Source: Actinoplanes missouriensis 431 (GTDB lineage Bacteria > Actinomycetota > Actinomycetes > Mycobacteriales > Micromonosporaceae). Taken from it: a stretch of 64,000 bases of DNA. The notes under the pieces are model-generated. The model saw only the letters and a list, made by a program, of their open reading frames with translations. It was not told the DNA's origin and did no database searches. The stretch covers positions 1,984,001-2,048,000 of the forward strand of contig NC_017093.1 of the NCBI RefSeq assembly GCF_000284295.1, given 5' to 3'. A program made the position numbers and the translations under genes. Positions 32,933-41,300 of this stretch are shown here, piece after piece (within the stretch, counting starts at the first letter, position 1; each line of letters opens with the position of its first letter).

Positions 32933-33093
32933 TGATCGGCTACACGGTACCGGAGATCCGGCGCCTGCTCGCCGCACTGTTCGTCCGCCACCACCAGCCC
33001 AAACACATCTGGTGGTGGTCACGCTGGCGACGACGACGCCAACACCAAGCCCGCCTCAGCCACTACAAACGCCGCGGCTACCCACTCAGGTGA
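32929..33093 (+). CDS. Out-of-frame C-terminal tail of the IS701 transposase
   Basis: 54 residues beginning MMIGYTVPEIRRLLAALFVRHH and ending in RRRRQHQARLSHYKRRGYPLR. The TVPEIRRLLA segment is the usual start of the IS701 transposase C-terminal tail, but it lies in the -1 frame relative to the main gene and starts with an ATG that overlaps the main stop as ATGA. It may be made by reinitiation, by frameshifting, or be a relic of a frameshift mutation. Confidence 0.7.
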   Translation: MMIGYTVPEIRRLLAALFVRHHQPKHIWWWSRWRRRRQHQARLSHYKRRGYPLR

Positions 33094-33108
33094 AGTGCCG
33101 TTGCAGTA
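33094..33108 (-). repeat. IS right inverted repeat
   Basis: AGTGCCGTTGCAGTA, perfect complement of the left end; followed by the second CTAG copy. Confidence 0.93.
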
Positions 33109-34137
33109 CTAGAAGTCGTCGTCGAAGCTCACGGATCCGGTCACACCCACCTGGTACGCCGAGACCCGCCGCTCGAAGAAGTTGGACAGCTCCTGGACGT
33201 CCTGCAACTCCATGAAGGCGAACGGATTCGTGCTGCCGTAAATCGGCGCGATGCCGAGCGCCGCGAGCCGCCGGTCCGCCACGTGCTGCAGGTACTCCCG
33301 CATGTCACCCAGCGACATCCCGCTGACGCCCTGTTCGAGCAGGTCGGCGGCGAACTGGACCTCGCACTCCACGGCCTCGGCGAGCATGTCGCGGACCTGC
33401 TGCTCCATCTCCGCGTCGAACAGGTCCGGCTCCTCGGCGCGCACCTGGTCGACCACGTCGAACGCGAACGCCATGTGCATGCTCTCGTCGCGGAACACCC
33501 AGTTCGTACCGGACGCGAGTCCCTGCAGCAGGCCGCGGGAGCGCAGGAAGTAGACGTACGCGAAAGCGCCGTAGAAGAACAGCCCCTCGATGCAGGCGGC
33601 GAAGCAGATCACGTTGAGCAGGAACGCCCGCCGATCCGCTTTCGTCCTCAGCTCGCGCAGTTCGAAGACCGAGTCGATCCACTTGAAGCAGAATTCGGCC
33701 TTGCGGGCGATCGACGGGATGTTGTCGACGGCCGCGAACGCCGCCGCCCGCTCGTCCGGATCGGGCACGTAGGTGTCCAGCAGGTTCAGATAGAACTGGA
33801 CGTGCACGGCCTCCTCGAACAATTGCCGGGACAGGTAGAGCCGGCCCTCCGGGGAGTTGACGTGCTGGTAGAGGTTGAGCACCAGATTGTTCGCGACGAT
33901 CGTGTCGCCGGTGGCGAAGAACGCGACGAGCCGGGAGACCAGGTGCTGTTCGGCGGGCGTCAGCTTGGCCAGGTCGGCGAGGTCGGAATGCAGGTCGACC
34001 TCCTCGACGGTCCAGGTGTTCTTGATGGCGTCCTTGAAACGGTCGAAGAAGTGCGGGTACTTCATCGGCCGCAGGGTCAGGTCCATTCCGGGGTCGAGCA
34101 GCATCGGAGGTTGTTCACGACCTTCCTTGAGTGGCAA
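33109..34137 (-). CDS. nrdB: Ribonucleoside-diphosphate reductase class Ia, small (beta) subunit
   Basis: 342 residues from TTG 34137; ATG 34104 would give 331. The ferritin-like fold holds the dimetal-oxygen site: Asp78 (ATGDTIV), Glu109 and His112 with radical Tyr116 (EEAVHVQFY), then ACIEGLFFYG and RDESMHM with the second Glu and Glu/His pair. The C-terminus ends FDDDF, which docks on NrdA. Together with NrdA it makes dNDPs from NDPs for DNA synthesis. Lies 47 bp after nrdA on the same strand, so both fall under the cobalamin riboswitch. The stop TAG is the CTAG copied by the IS insertion; the IS lies directly beyond it. Confidence 0.95.
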   Translation of the reverse strand: MPLKEGREQPPMLLDPGMDLTLRPMKYPHFFDRFKDAIKNTWTVEEVDLHSDLADLAKLTPAEQHLVSRLVAFFATGDTIVANNLVLNLYQHVNSPEGRLYLSRQLFEEAVHVQFYLNLLDTYVPDPDERAAAFAAVDNIPSIARKAEFCFKWIDSVFELRELRTKADRRAFLLNVICFAACIEGLFFYGAFAYVYFLRSRGLLQGLASGTNWVFRDESMHMAFAFDVVDQVRAEEPDLFDAEMEQQVRDMLAEAVECEVQFAADLLEQGVSGMSLGDMREYLQHVADRRLAALGIAPIYGSTNPFAFMELQDVQELSNFFERRVSAYQVGVTGSVSFDDDF

Positions 34138-34184
34138 TTCGGTGAGTTGAGGCAGACGGCCTTGGCCGTCGTGAATAACCTTCG

Positions 34185-36545
34185 CTACTGGCAGGCCTCA
34201 CACGATTCGGGGTTTTCCAGGGAGCAGACTTCGGCGGGCGTGAGCGCCGGGATGACGCTTGGTGCGACCGAGACGGTCGCCTGCTGAATGCGGGTCGCGG
34301 GGCGCGACCGCAGGTAGTACGAGGTCTTCAGGCCGGCTTTCCAGGCGTACAGGTACATCGACGAGACCTTGCCGATGGTGGGCGCGGCCATGAAGAGGTT
34401 CAGCGACTGCGACTGGTCGATGTAGGGCGCCCGGGCGGCGGCCAGGTCGATCAGCGCCCGCTGCGGGAGTTCCCAGGCGGTGCGGAACAGTTCCCGCACG
34501 TCGGCGGGGAGCTCGGCGATGCCCTGCACCGACCCTTCCGCGCGTTTGATGGCCTCCCGGATTCCGGCGGTCCACAGATTGCGGGACTTCAATTCCCGTA
34601 CCAGATAGGTGTTGATCTGAAGGAATTCGCCGGACATCGTCTCGCGCTTGAACAGGTTGCTGACCTGCGGCTCGATGCACTCGTAGCAGCCCGCGATCGA
34701 CGCGATGGTGGCGGTCGGCGCGATCGCGACCAGCAGCGAGTTCCGCAGGCCGTGCGCGGCGATCCGCTCCTTCACGGCGGCCCAGCGCGCATTCTGCGAC
34801 GGTTCCGCACCCCACAGGTACGGATGCAGATCGCCCTTCGCCGCGCGGGTCTCCGGATAGGCCGGATGCGGGCCGAACCGCTCGGCGAGAGCGGCCGACG
34901 ATTCCAGCGCGGTCAGGAAGATCTCCTCCTGCACGCGGGTCGACAATTCCCGCGCCTCGGCCGAGTCGAACGGCAGCCGCAGCGTGAAGAACGCGTCCTG
35001 CAGACCCATCAGGCCCAGGCCGACCGGCCGCCAGCGCGGATTCGACGCGGCCGCCTGCTGCGCAGGGTAATAGTTGATGTCGATGACCCGGTCCAGGAAG
35101 ACCACGGCCGTCCGCACCGTTTCCCGCAGCTTCTCCCAGTCCACCCCGTCCGCGGTGACGTGGGCGCCGAGATTGACCGAGCCGAGATTGCAGACCGCCG
35201 TCTCGGCGTCGTTGTTCACCTCGAGGATCTCGGTGCACAGGTTGGACAGGTGAATGACGTTGCCCGGCGCTCCGGTCTGGTTGGAGAGACGGTTGGACGG
35301 ATCCTTGAACGTCATCCAGCCGTTTCCGGTCTGCGCCAGGGTGCGCATCATCCGCCCGTACAGATCGCGGGCCTTGATGGTTTTGACCGCGTTCTTCTCG
35401 GCGGCCCGGTAGGCCTCGGTGAACTCGTCGCCGAACAGGTCCGGCAGCATCGGCGCGTCCGAGGGATCGATCAGCGACCAGTCCTCGTCGGCCTCGACGC
35501 GGCGCATGAATTCGTCCGGGATCCAGTTCGCCAGATTCAGATTGTGGGTACGCCGGGACTCCTCGCCGGTGTTGTCCCGCAATTCCAGGAATTCCTCGAT
35601 GTCCGGGTGCCACGGCTCCAGATAGACGCAGGCCGCGCCCTTGCGCCGGCCGCCCTGATTGACCGCCGCGACACCCGCGTCAAGGGTTTTCAGGAACGGG
35701 ACGATGCCGTTCGACTTGCCGTTCGTGCCCCGGATCAGCGCGCCGCGGCCACGGACCCGTGACCACGAGATACCGATGCCGCCGGAGAACTTGGAGAGCT
35801 TCGCGACCTGGTGGTACCGCTCGTAGATCGAGTCCAGCTCGTCCTTGGGCGAGTCCACGAGGAAGCAGCTGGACATCTGCGTGTGCCGGGTTCCCGAGTT
35901 GAACAGCGTCGGTGAGCTGGGAAGATAGGCCAGGCTGGACATCAGGCGGTAGAAGCCGATCGCCTCGCCCGGGGTCTCCGAGAGGCCGCAGGCGACGCGG
36001 AGCAGCCAGTGCTGCGGGGTCTCGATGACGGTCCGCTTGGTGGGGTGCCGCAGCAGGTAGCGGTCGGCCACGGTGCGCAGTCCGAAGTACTCGAAGCGCA
36101 GGTTGTTCGCGTCGTCGATCGCCTGATCGAGAACGGTCGCGTGCTCCGCGACGAAGGCGGCCGTCTCATCGCTGATCAGACCCTGCTGGTGCCCCAGTCG
36201 GATCGACTCGCTGAAGCCGGCGACGCCCTCCTCGCGGACCTCCTGCTCGACGAACGCCGCGAGCAGCCGGGCGGCGAGCCGGGAGTACTGCGGCTCCTCG
36301 CCGATCAGCTCGGCGGCCGTCTGGATCGACAGTTTGTCCAGCTCAGCGGTGGTGGCACCGTCGTAGAGCCCACTGATGGTCTTGGTGGCGACCCGCAGCG
36401 GGTCGACCTCGTCCAGGTCGGCGACCCAGCGCTCGACCGCCGTGACGATCTTGTTGACGTCGACCGGCTCGGTCTCGCCGTTGCGCTTGCGGACCTGCAT
36501 CGTGTGCCGTCGTTGCTCGGTGTGCAGTTTCTGCTCGGTCTGCAT
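34185..36545 (-). CDS. nrdA: Ribonucleoside-diphosphate reductase class Ia, large (alpha) subunit
   Basis: 786 residues from ATG 36545, with GAGGAGAG upstream. The N-terminal ATP-cone (about 15-105, VRKRNGETEPVDVNKIVTAV) is the allosteric activity site. The catalytic barrel has SSPTLFNSGT and SSCFLVDS (first active-site Cys), NLCTEI (thiyl-radical Cys region) and PTATIASIAGCYECIEP. The C-terminal tail SCEACQ carries the CxxC that is re-reduced by thioredoxin. Pairs with NrdB. The leader RNA holds a cobalamin riboswitch, so high coenzyme B12 should lower expression. Confidence 0.96.
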   Translation of the reverse strand: MQTEQKLHTEQRRHTMQVRKRNGETEPVDVNKIVTAVERWVADLDEVDPLRVATKTISGLYDGATTAELDKLSIQTAAELIGEEPQYSRLAARLLAAFVEQEVREEGVAGFSESIRLGHQQGLISDETAAFVAEHATVLDQAIDDANNLRFEYFGLRTVADRYLLRHPTKRTVIETPQHWLLRVACGLSETPGEAIGFYRLMSSLAYLPSSPTLFNSGTRHTQMSSCFLVDSPKDELDSIYERYHQVAKLSKFSGGIGISWSRVRGRGALIRGTNGKSNGIVPFLKTLDAGVAAVNQGGRRKGAACVYLEPWHPDIEEFLELRDNTGEESRRTHNLNLANWIPDEFMRRVEADEDWSLIDPSDAPMLPDLFGDEFTEAYRAAEKNAVKTIKARDLYGRMMRTLAQTGNGWMTFKDPSNRLSNQTGAPGNVIHLSNLCTEILEVNNDAETAVCNLGSVNLGAHVTADGVDWEKLRETVRTAVVFLDRVIDINYYPAQQAAASNPRWRPVGLGLMGLQDAFFTLRLPFDSAEARELSTRVQEEIFLTALESSAALAERFGPHPAYPETRAAKGDLHPYLWGAEPSQNARWAAVKERIAAHGLRNSLLVAIAPTATIASIAGCYECIEPQVSNLFKRETMSGEFLQINTYLVRELKSRNLWTAGIREAIKRAEGSVQGIAELPADVRELFRTAWELPQRALIDLAAARAPYIDQSQSLNLFMAAPTIGKVSSMYLYAWKAGLKTSYYLRSRPATRIQQATVSVAPSVIPALTPAEVCSLENPESCEACQ

Positions 36546-36650
36546 TGCTCTCTCCTCGCGAGCCCATGGTCTCGGGCACGGGGAGACGCCACCGGGCGCG
36601 CGCGGCGGCCGGCTCACGGCGTCGGTCGTCCCACGCGACCGTCGACCGCC

Positions 36651-36852
36651 GCGCGCCAGGTGGCATGCGGCGCGCTGGCAGGTCTTCGGACTCGTGGGCG
36701 TCCTACGCGTTCCTACTGGCCGTCGCTTCCCAGACCTCGCGGTCCAGTGCTTCGTTGACGGCGGTCGTTCCCACTAACCGCTGCGGGGCAGTTCCGGACT
36801 TCCACCGGATTCCCTCTTGCCTCGGCGTCCGCTCGCGCGGGGCCGAACCAGC
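36651..36852 (-). promoter_or_regulatory. Cobalamin riboswitch in the nrdAB leader
   Basis: Read on the minus strand, the RNA holds the cobalamin aptamer core GGAATCCGGTGGAAGTCCGG, then AACTGCCCCGCAGCGGTT (36776-36813), and the B12-box-like GAGTCCGAAGACCTGCC (36678-36694 region). GCTGG at 36848-36852 can pair with CCAGC at 36674-36678 to close the aptamer. A second hairpin, GCGCGCC/GGCGCGC (36651-36657 with 36669-36675), overlaps the closing stem and could be the switching part. It ends about 105 nt before the nrdA start. Class Ia nrd genes under a B12 riboswitch are known in Streptomyces. Confidence 0.93.
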
Positions 36853-36907
36853 TGCGGGAGACACCATATCTGGGCGACCGTTCGTTCGCGCAACCCAACA
36901 TGCTGTG

Positions 36908-37831
36908 TCAGTGATCTTCAGTACCCGGAGGTGCCATGATCCGCAGCGCGTTCGCGTCGAGGGCGATCCGCAGCGGCGTCCGCCCGCAGGGCTCACCGTC
37001 CACCTCGACCGCCGCCGGCCGGTCCGTCTCCAGCCACAGCTCGCCGACCGCGAGAAAAGGACGTTCATGGAGGGTACGGCGGTGGCCCGTCAACGCATTA
37101 CGCGCCGTCTCGCGCAGCAGCTCCCGCCGGGTCGCCCCGCCCACCGGATAGGCCACCAGCAGCCGGTCGTCGGCATGCGCGTCAGCGGTGATCGGCCGGC
37201 CGGCGTGGAAACCACCGTTCGCCACGTACACCTGGTGGGTCGTGAAGACGATCTCGCGCCCCTCGGCGTGCACCGTCGCCCGCAGCGGCCGGTGCCTCCG
37301 CAGCAGGCCCAGCGCGGTGATCGGATAGGCGAACCGCCCGATCGCCCTCTTGAGCCGGCTCGGCGCGTTGATCATCACCTCGGCGGAGAGGCCGACGCCG
37401 ACATGATTGGTGAACGGCATGTCACCGGCGATCCCCAGGTCCACATCGATCACCAGGCCGTCGGTCATCGTCGTGATCGCCGTGTCCAGATCGGGCGGGA
37501 TGCCGATCGTCCGCGCAAAGTTGTTCGTGGTGCCGAGCGGCAGCAGACCGAGCGCCATGTCCCGGTGCGCGAGCATCCGCCCCGCCGTGCTGATCGTCCC
37601 GTCACCACCGCCGGCCACCAGCAGATCGGGGCCCAGGTCGATCGCCCGCTGCAGGCTCCGCTCGAGGTCGCCCTCCACGCCGTACGATCCGAGCAGCTTG
37701 AACCCGGCCGCCTGCAGCCGAGCGTGCGCGTCGTCGTAGAACTGCCGCCCTCGCCGCGACCGCGCGTTGACCACGAGCGCGGCGCGGCGCTCGCTCCGGA
37801 TATCGTCGGTCAGCTGCTGCTTCGTCCGCAC
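36908..37831 (-). CDS. Diacylglycerol kinase/sphingosine kinase-family protein
   Basis: 307 residues from GTG 37831. The ATP site GGGDGTISTAGRMLAH (about 84-99) and the LLPLGTTNNFARTIGIP motif that follows are those of the DAGK_cat family (DgkB/YegS group), which phosphorylate lipids. A C-terminal beta domain (about 130-300) with EVDGEPCGRTPLRI is the family's usual second domain. In actinobacteria such enzymes act on diacylglycerol or related lipids at the membrane. The cobalamin riboswitch lies just downstream and is not its control. Confidence 0.9.
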   Translation of the reverse strand: MRTKQQLTDDIRSERRAALVVNARSRRGRQFYDDAHARLQAAGFKLLGSYGVEGDLERSLQRAIDLGPDLLVAGGGDGTISTAGRMLAHRDMALGLLPLGTTNNFARTIGIPPDLDTAITTMTDGLVIDVDLGIAGDMPFTNHVGVGLSAEVMINAPSRLKRAIGRFAYPITALGLLRRHRPLRATVHAEGREIVFTTHQVYVANGGFHAGRPITADAHADDRLLVAYPVGGATRRELLRETARNALTGHRRTLHERPFLAVGELWLETDRPAAVEVDGEPCGRTPLRIALDANALRIMAPPGTEDH

Positions 37832-38405
37832 CGCCCGACCCTATCCGCCCAAGCTGAGCACCCTCCCGCGCCCGCCCACCGGTCCGCGCCGAGCCGTAGC
37901 CCAAGCAGGTTCCCGGGGCGCCGAGCCGTAGCCCAAGCAGGTTCCCGGGGCGCCGAGCCGTAGCTCACGCAGGTTCCCGGGCCACGGGGCCGTAGTTGAG
38001 GCAGGTTTGGAGCCCGCGAGCCGTAGCTCAGGCATGTGATCAAGGGGTGACTGCCGGTCTGGACTACGGCTCGTCGGTCTCGGCCGTAGCTCAGACATGT
38101 GATCAAGCATGGATAGCCATGCTGGGCTACGGCTCGGCCCCGCCGGGTGCTCGGCCCCGCCGGGTGCTTGGCGCCGCCGGGTGCTCGGGCAGGCAGTGGT
38201 GGGCTCGGCCGTTCGGGGGATGAGGGCACACGTATCGCTTCCGTGCGCCCTCATCGACGCCCTGGCCGGGGTGTAAGCACACGTATCGCTTCGGTGCGCC
38301 CTCATCCCGGTCAGCGCGGGCGTCGGTGTGCTCGCCTCCACGTCGGAGGGACGGCTGGGCACCGGGCAGTGTCGGGGAGTGGATAACTGATGGTCATCGG
38401 CGCTG
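37832..38405. other. Gene-free gap with hairpin-repeat cluster
   Basis: No convincing gene in 574 bp. Family 1 sites GAGCCGTAG occur at 37891-37899, 37923-37931, 37955-37963, and GCCGTAG at 37989-37995. Two full hairpins follow: 38018-38072 (GAGCCGTAG/CTACGGCTC) and 38083-38133 (GCCGTAG/CTACGGC), both with CATGTGATCA inside. Family 2: GATGAGGGCACACG/CGTGCGCCCTCATC arms at 38219-38232 and 38242-38255, and a second copy at 38277-38305. Tandem GGTGCT[C/T]GGC[G/C]CCGCCGG units lie at about 38145-38185. Confidence 0.8.
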
Positions 38406-41300
38406 GTGGGCGGCGAGAATGGCGCGGTGGGGATCCGGGTGGGGGTGCTGGGGCCGGTGGAGCTGACCCGTGACGGTGTCCCGGTTCCGCTGACCGGTGT
38501 GCCGCAGCGTGTTCTGCTCGCCCGGCTTGCGCTGGCCGGCGGCCGGCCGGTTTCGGTCGCTGAGCTGATCGACGCGCTCTGGGAGGGTGCGCCGCCGGAC
38601 AACGCGGTCGGCAATCTGCACAGTTATGTCTCCCGGCTGCGGCGGCACACCGGCGGCGACGTGATCCGCCGTGACCCGGGCGGCTACCGGCTCGCGCTGG
38701 AAAGCGACGATCACGCGACCGGCGCGAGGCGCGACGACGCGGGCCGGGTGGGGGATCACGCGACCGGCGAGAGGCCCGGCGACGCGGGCCGGGGAGGGGG
38801 CGGGCTGGACGTTGACGTTGTGGAAGGGCTTGTCGGGGTGGCTCGGCGCCAGCCCGCCGATCTGGCCGCCGCCACGCTCGCCCGGGCGCTCGACGTGTGG
38901 CGGGGGGAGCCGCTCGCGGACATCGCCGACCGGCTGGCGTTCGCCCCCGATGTGGCCCGGCTGACCGAGTGGCGCCGGCACCTGCGCGAGGAGTGCCTGG
39001 ACCGGCGGATCGACGCGGGGCAGGCGGCCGAGGCGCTGCCCGAGATCGAGGCCCTGGCCCTCGCGGAACCCCTGCGTGAGCGGCCACATCTGCTGCTCAT
39101 GCGCGCCCTGCACGCGACCGGCCGGGCGGCGGAGGCGTTGACGGTGCTCAGGGCGTACCGGGAAAGGTTGTCGGAGGACCACGGCCTGGATCCCTCACCC
39201 GCCATGATCGACATGCAGCGGCGGATCCTCGAAGAGGATCCGGAGCGGCCTCGGAGGACGCGGAGCGCGAACCGTTTCTTCGGCCGCACCGCGGAACTCG
39301 CCGCGATCCGCGCGGCGCTCGGCACCGACCGGGTGATCACGCTGGTCGGCCCGGGCGGGGTGGGCAAGACGCGGCTGATGACCGAGGCGCTCAGCGGCGA
39401 GGAACTCGTCGTGGAGCTGGCCGAACGCTCGGTTCCGGCGGATGTCGCGGCCGCCGTCGCCGGGGCGCTGGGCATGCGGTCGGCGCCGCGAGGCGGTGTC
39501 ACGGCGCTGGCGGAGCGGCTCGGGGCGAGCCCGTCGGTGCTCGTGCTGGACAACTGCGAGCATCTGCTCGACGCGGTCCGGGTCCTGGTCAGCGAGCTGA
39601 TCGCCCGGTGCCCGGAGGTGCGGGTGCTGGCCACGTCGCGTCAGCGCCTGGATGTGGCGGGGGAGCGGGTCGTCCGGATCGGCCCGCTGCCGGCTTCCGA
39701 CCGGGTTGCGCTTTTCTGCGATCGCGCGGCCTTGCTGCGTGCGGATTTCCGGGACGATTCGCGTACGCGTGAGCTGGCCGCCCAGATCTGCGAGCTGGTC
39801 GACGGCTTGCCGCTGGCGGTGGAGCTGGCGGCCCGGCGGGAGGCGGTGTTCGGCCTCGCGCATCTGCGGGACCGGCTGGGCGCGGGGCTCAACGTGCTCG
39901 ATCCGGCTCGTGGGGGCGATCGGGCCACCGGGGTCTCGGCGACCGTCGAATGGTCGTACCGTCTGCTGGACCCGGCGGCGCAACGCCTGCTGGACCACCT
40001 CGCGGTGTGCCGGGGTGGCTTCGGCCTGGACGCGCTGCCCTACTTCCAGGAGGACGCGGAGCCGCTGCTCGCGGAGCTGGTCGACGCCTCGCTGGTGACC
40101 TGTGATCTCAGCGGGGAGCAGCCCCGGTACCGCCTGCTGGAGACCGTGCGGCACGTCGGCATCGGTCATCTCGGACCGGACGGGGAGCGGCAGGCCCGCG
40201 CCGCGCACGCCCGGTGGATGTCGGACCTGGCGCGGGAGCTGGTCCGTCGCGGCCGGGACCGGGATCCGTGGACCACGCCCACGCTGCGCCGCGAGGTGGC
40301 GAACCTGCAGGAGGCCCTGCAGTGGATGGGCGGCCACGACGAGGAGGCCGGTGCGCGGATGGCCGCGCTGCTCGCGGTGATCAACTCGGATGCGCCGGAT
40401 CCGGGACTCACCGAGCAGCTGGCCGGCTGGAGACCGGACCGGGTCGAGACCGAGAGCGATGTGCTGCGTGGTCTGGCCGCCGGCAACGCGGAGTGGCTGC
40501 GCGGCAACCTCGCCGAGGCGGACCGGCTGCTCACCGCGGTTCTCGACCGGATGCCCGGCGATCATCCGCTGCGCTGGGGCGCGCTTGTCGTCCGGATCTC
40601 GAACGCGATGTTCGCGGGCCGGGCCGCGGACGTGCGCGCCGACGCCGAGCGGATGGCGACCGATCCGGGCGCGCCGCGCTGGGCCCGCGCGACAGGGATC
40701 TGCTGTGCGGCGCTGATGGACGTGTACGGCGGTGACCCGGACACCGGCCTGGCCTGGCTGGACCGGTACGCCGAGCACCTGAACACCGACGGTCTGGACG
40801 GTTTCGTCCCGTTCACCCGCGGTGAGCTGATCGCCGCCCGTGACCCGGCGGGGGCGCTCGCCTGGTACGACCTGTCGATCGCCGCGAACGACCGGGTGAA
40901 CCAGGTCTACGGCGGCAACGTGGCGCGGGTGGCGCGGGCCGCCGTGCTGATCCGGCTGGGCCGGCACGACGAGGCCGTCACCGCCTGCCGGGAGACGATC
41001 GTGGCGGTCCGCAACGCGAACATGACCGCCCAGGTGTGGACGATGGCGCGGCTCGTCGCCGAGCTGCTCGCCGCCCTGGGTGATCCGGAGGCGGCCGCCG
41101 CGCTGGTGGCGGCGGCGGACGCGGACCCGTTCGCGCCGGCGGTGATGGGCCCGGACCGGGAACGGCTGGCCCGGCTGCGCGGCCCGGCGCCCGTGACGAT
41201 CCACGATCCGGTCCGGTTCTGCCTCCAGAGACTGGCGACAGGGGCTGGTATGGGATCAGCAAGGCATCAGCAAGCGCCGCCGCGCATCGTGAGGTCATGA
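38406..41300 (+). CDS. AfsR/SARP-family regulator with NB-ARC and TPR domains
   Basis: 964 residues from GTG 38406 (GTG 38427 is an alternative). N-terminal winged-helix DNA-binding domain (about 10-98, VLGPVELTRDGVPVPL) and bacterial transcriptional activation domain (about 135-275) are followed by an NB-ARC ATPase: Walker A GPGGVGKT (315-322), Walker B VLVLDNCEHLLD, and GLPLAVELAAR. The C-terminal half is helical TPR-like repeats. SARP-NB-ARC-TPR proteins switch on secondary-metabolite or stress genes. A 15-residue duplication (DHATGxRxxDAGRxG, about 102-131, 45-bp repeats at 38709 and 38754) extends the linker between the two N-terminal domains. ATGA overlap with the next gene. Confidence 0.9.
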   Translation: MGGENGAVGIRVGVLGPVELTRDGVPVPLTGVPQRVLLARLALAGGRPVSVAELIDALWEGAPPDNAVGNLHSYVSRLRRHTGGDVIRRDPGGYRLALESDDHATGARRDDAGRVGDHATGERPGDAGRGGGGLDVDVVEGLVGVARRQPADLAAATLARALDVWRGEPLADIADRLAFAPDVARLTEWRRHLREECLDRRIDAGQAAEALPEIEALALAEPLRERPHLLLMRALHATGRAAEALTVLRAYRERLSEDHGLDPSPAMIDMQRRILEEDPERPRRTRSANRFFGRTAELAAIRAALGTDRVITLVGPGGVGKTRLMTEALSGEELVVELAERSVPADVAAAVAGALGMRSAPRGGVTALAERLGASPSVLVLDNCEHLLDAVRVLVSELIARCPEVRVLATSRQRLDVAGERVVRIGPLPASDRVALFCDRAALLRADFRDDSRTRELAAQICELVDGLPLAVELAARREAVFGLAHLRDRLGAGLNVLDPARGGDRATGVSATVEWSYRLLDPAAQRLLDHLAVCRGGFGLDALPYFQEDAEPLLAELVDASLVTCDLSGEQPRYRLLETVRHVGIGHLGPDGERQARAAHARWMSDLARELVRRGRDRDPWTTPTLRREVANLQEALQWMGGHDEEAGARMAALLAVINSDAPDPGLTEQLAGWRPDRVETESDVLRGLAAGNAEWLRGNLAEADRLLTAVLDRMPGDHPLRWGALVVRISNAMFAGRAADVRADAERMATDPGAPRWARATGICCAALMDVYGGDPDTGLAWLDRYAEHLNTDGLDGFVPFTRGELIAARDPAGALAWYDLSIAANDRVNQVYGGNVARVARAAVLIRLGRHDEAVTACRETIVAVRNANMTAQVWTMARLVAELLAALGDPEAAAALVAAADADPFAPAVMGPDRERLARLRGPAPVTIHDPVRFCLQRLATGAGMGSARHQQAPPRIVRS

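Larger units (their letters stand above)
31739..33108 (+). mobile_element. IS701-family insertion sequence (1,370 bp)
   Basis: Bounded by 15-bp perfect terminal inverted repeats TACTGCAACGGCACT (31739-31753) and its complement (33094-33108). Flanked by the 4-bp direct repeat CTAG at 31735-31738 and 33109-33112, the target duplication expected for IS701-type elements. Carries one transposase gene plus an out-of-frame tail. The right copy of CTAG supplies the TAG stop codon of nrdB. Confidence 0.95.
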
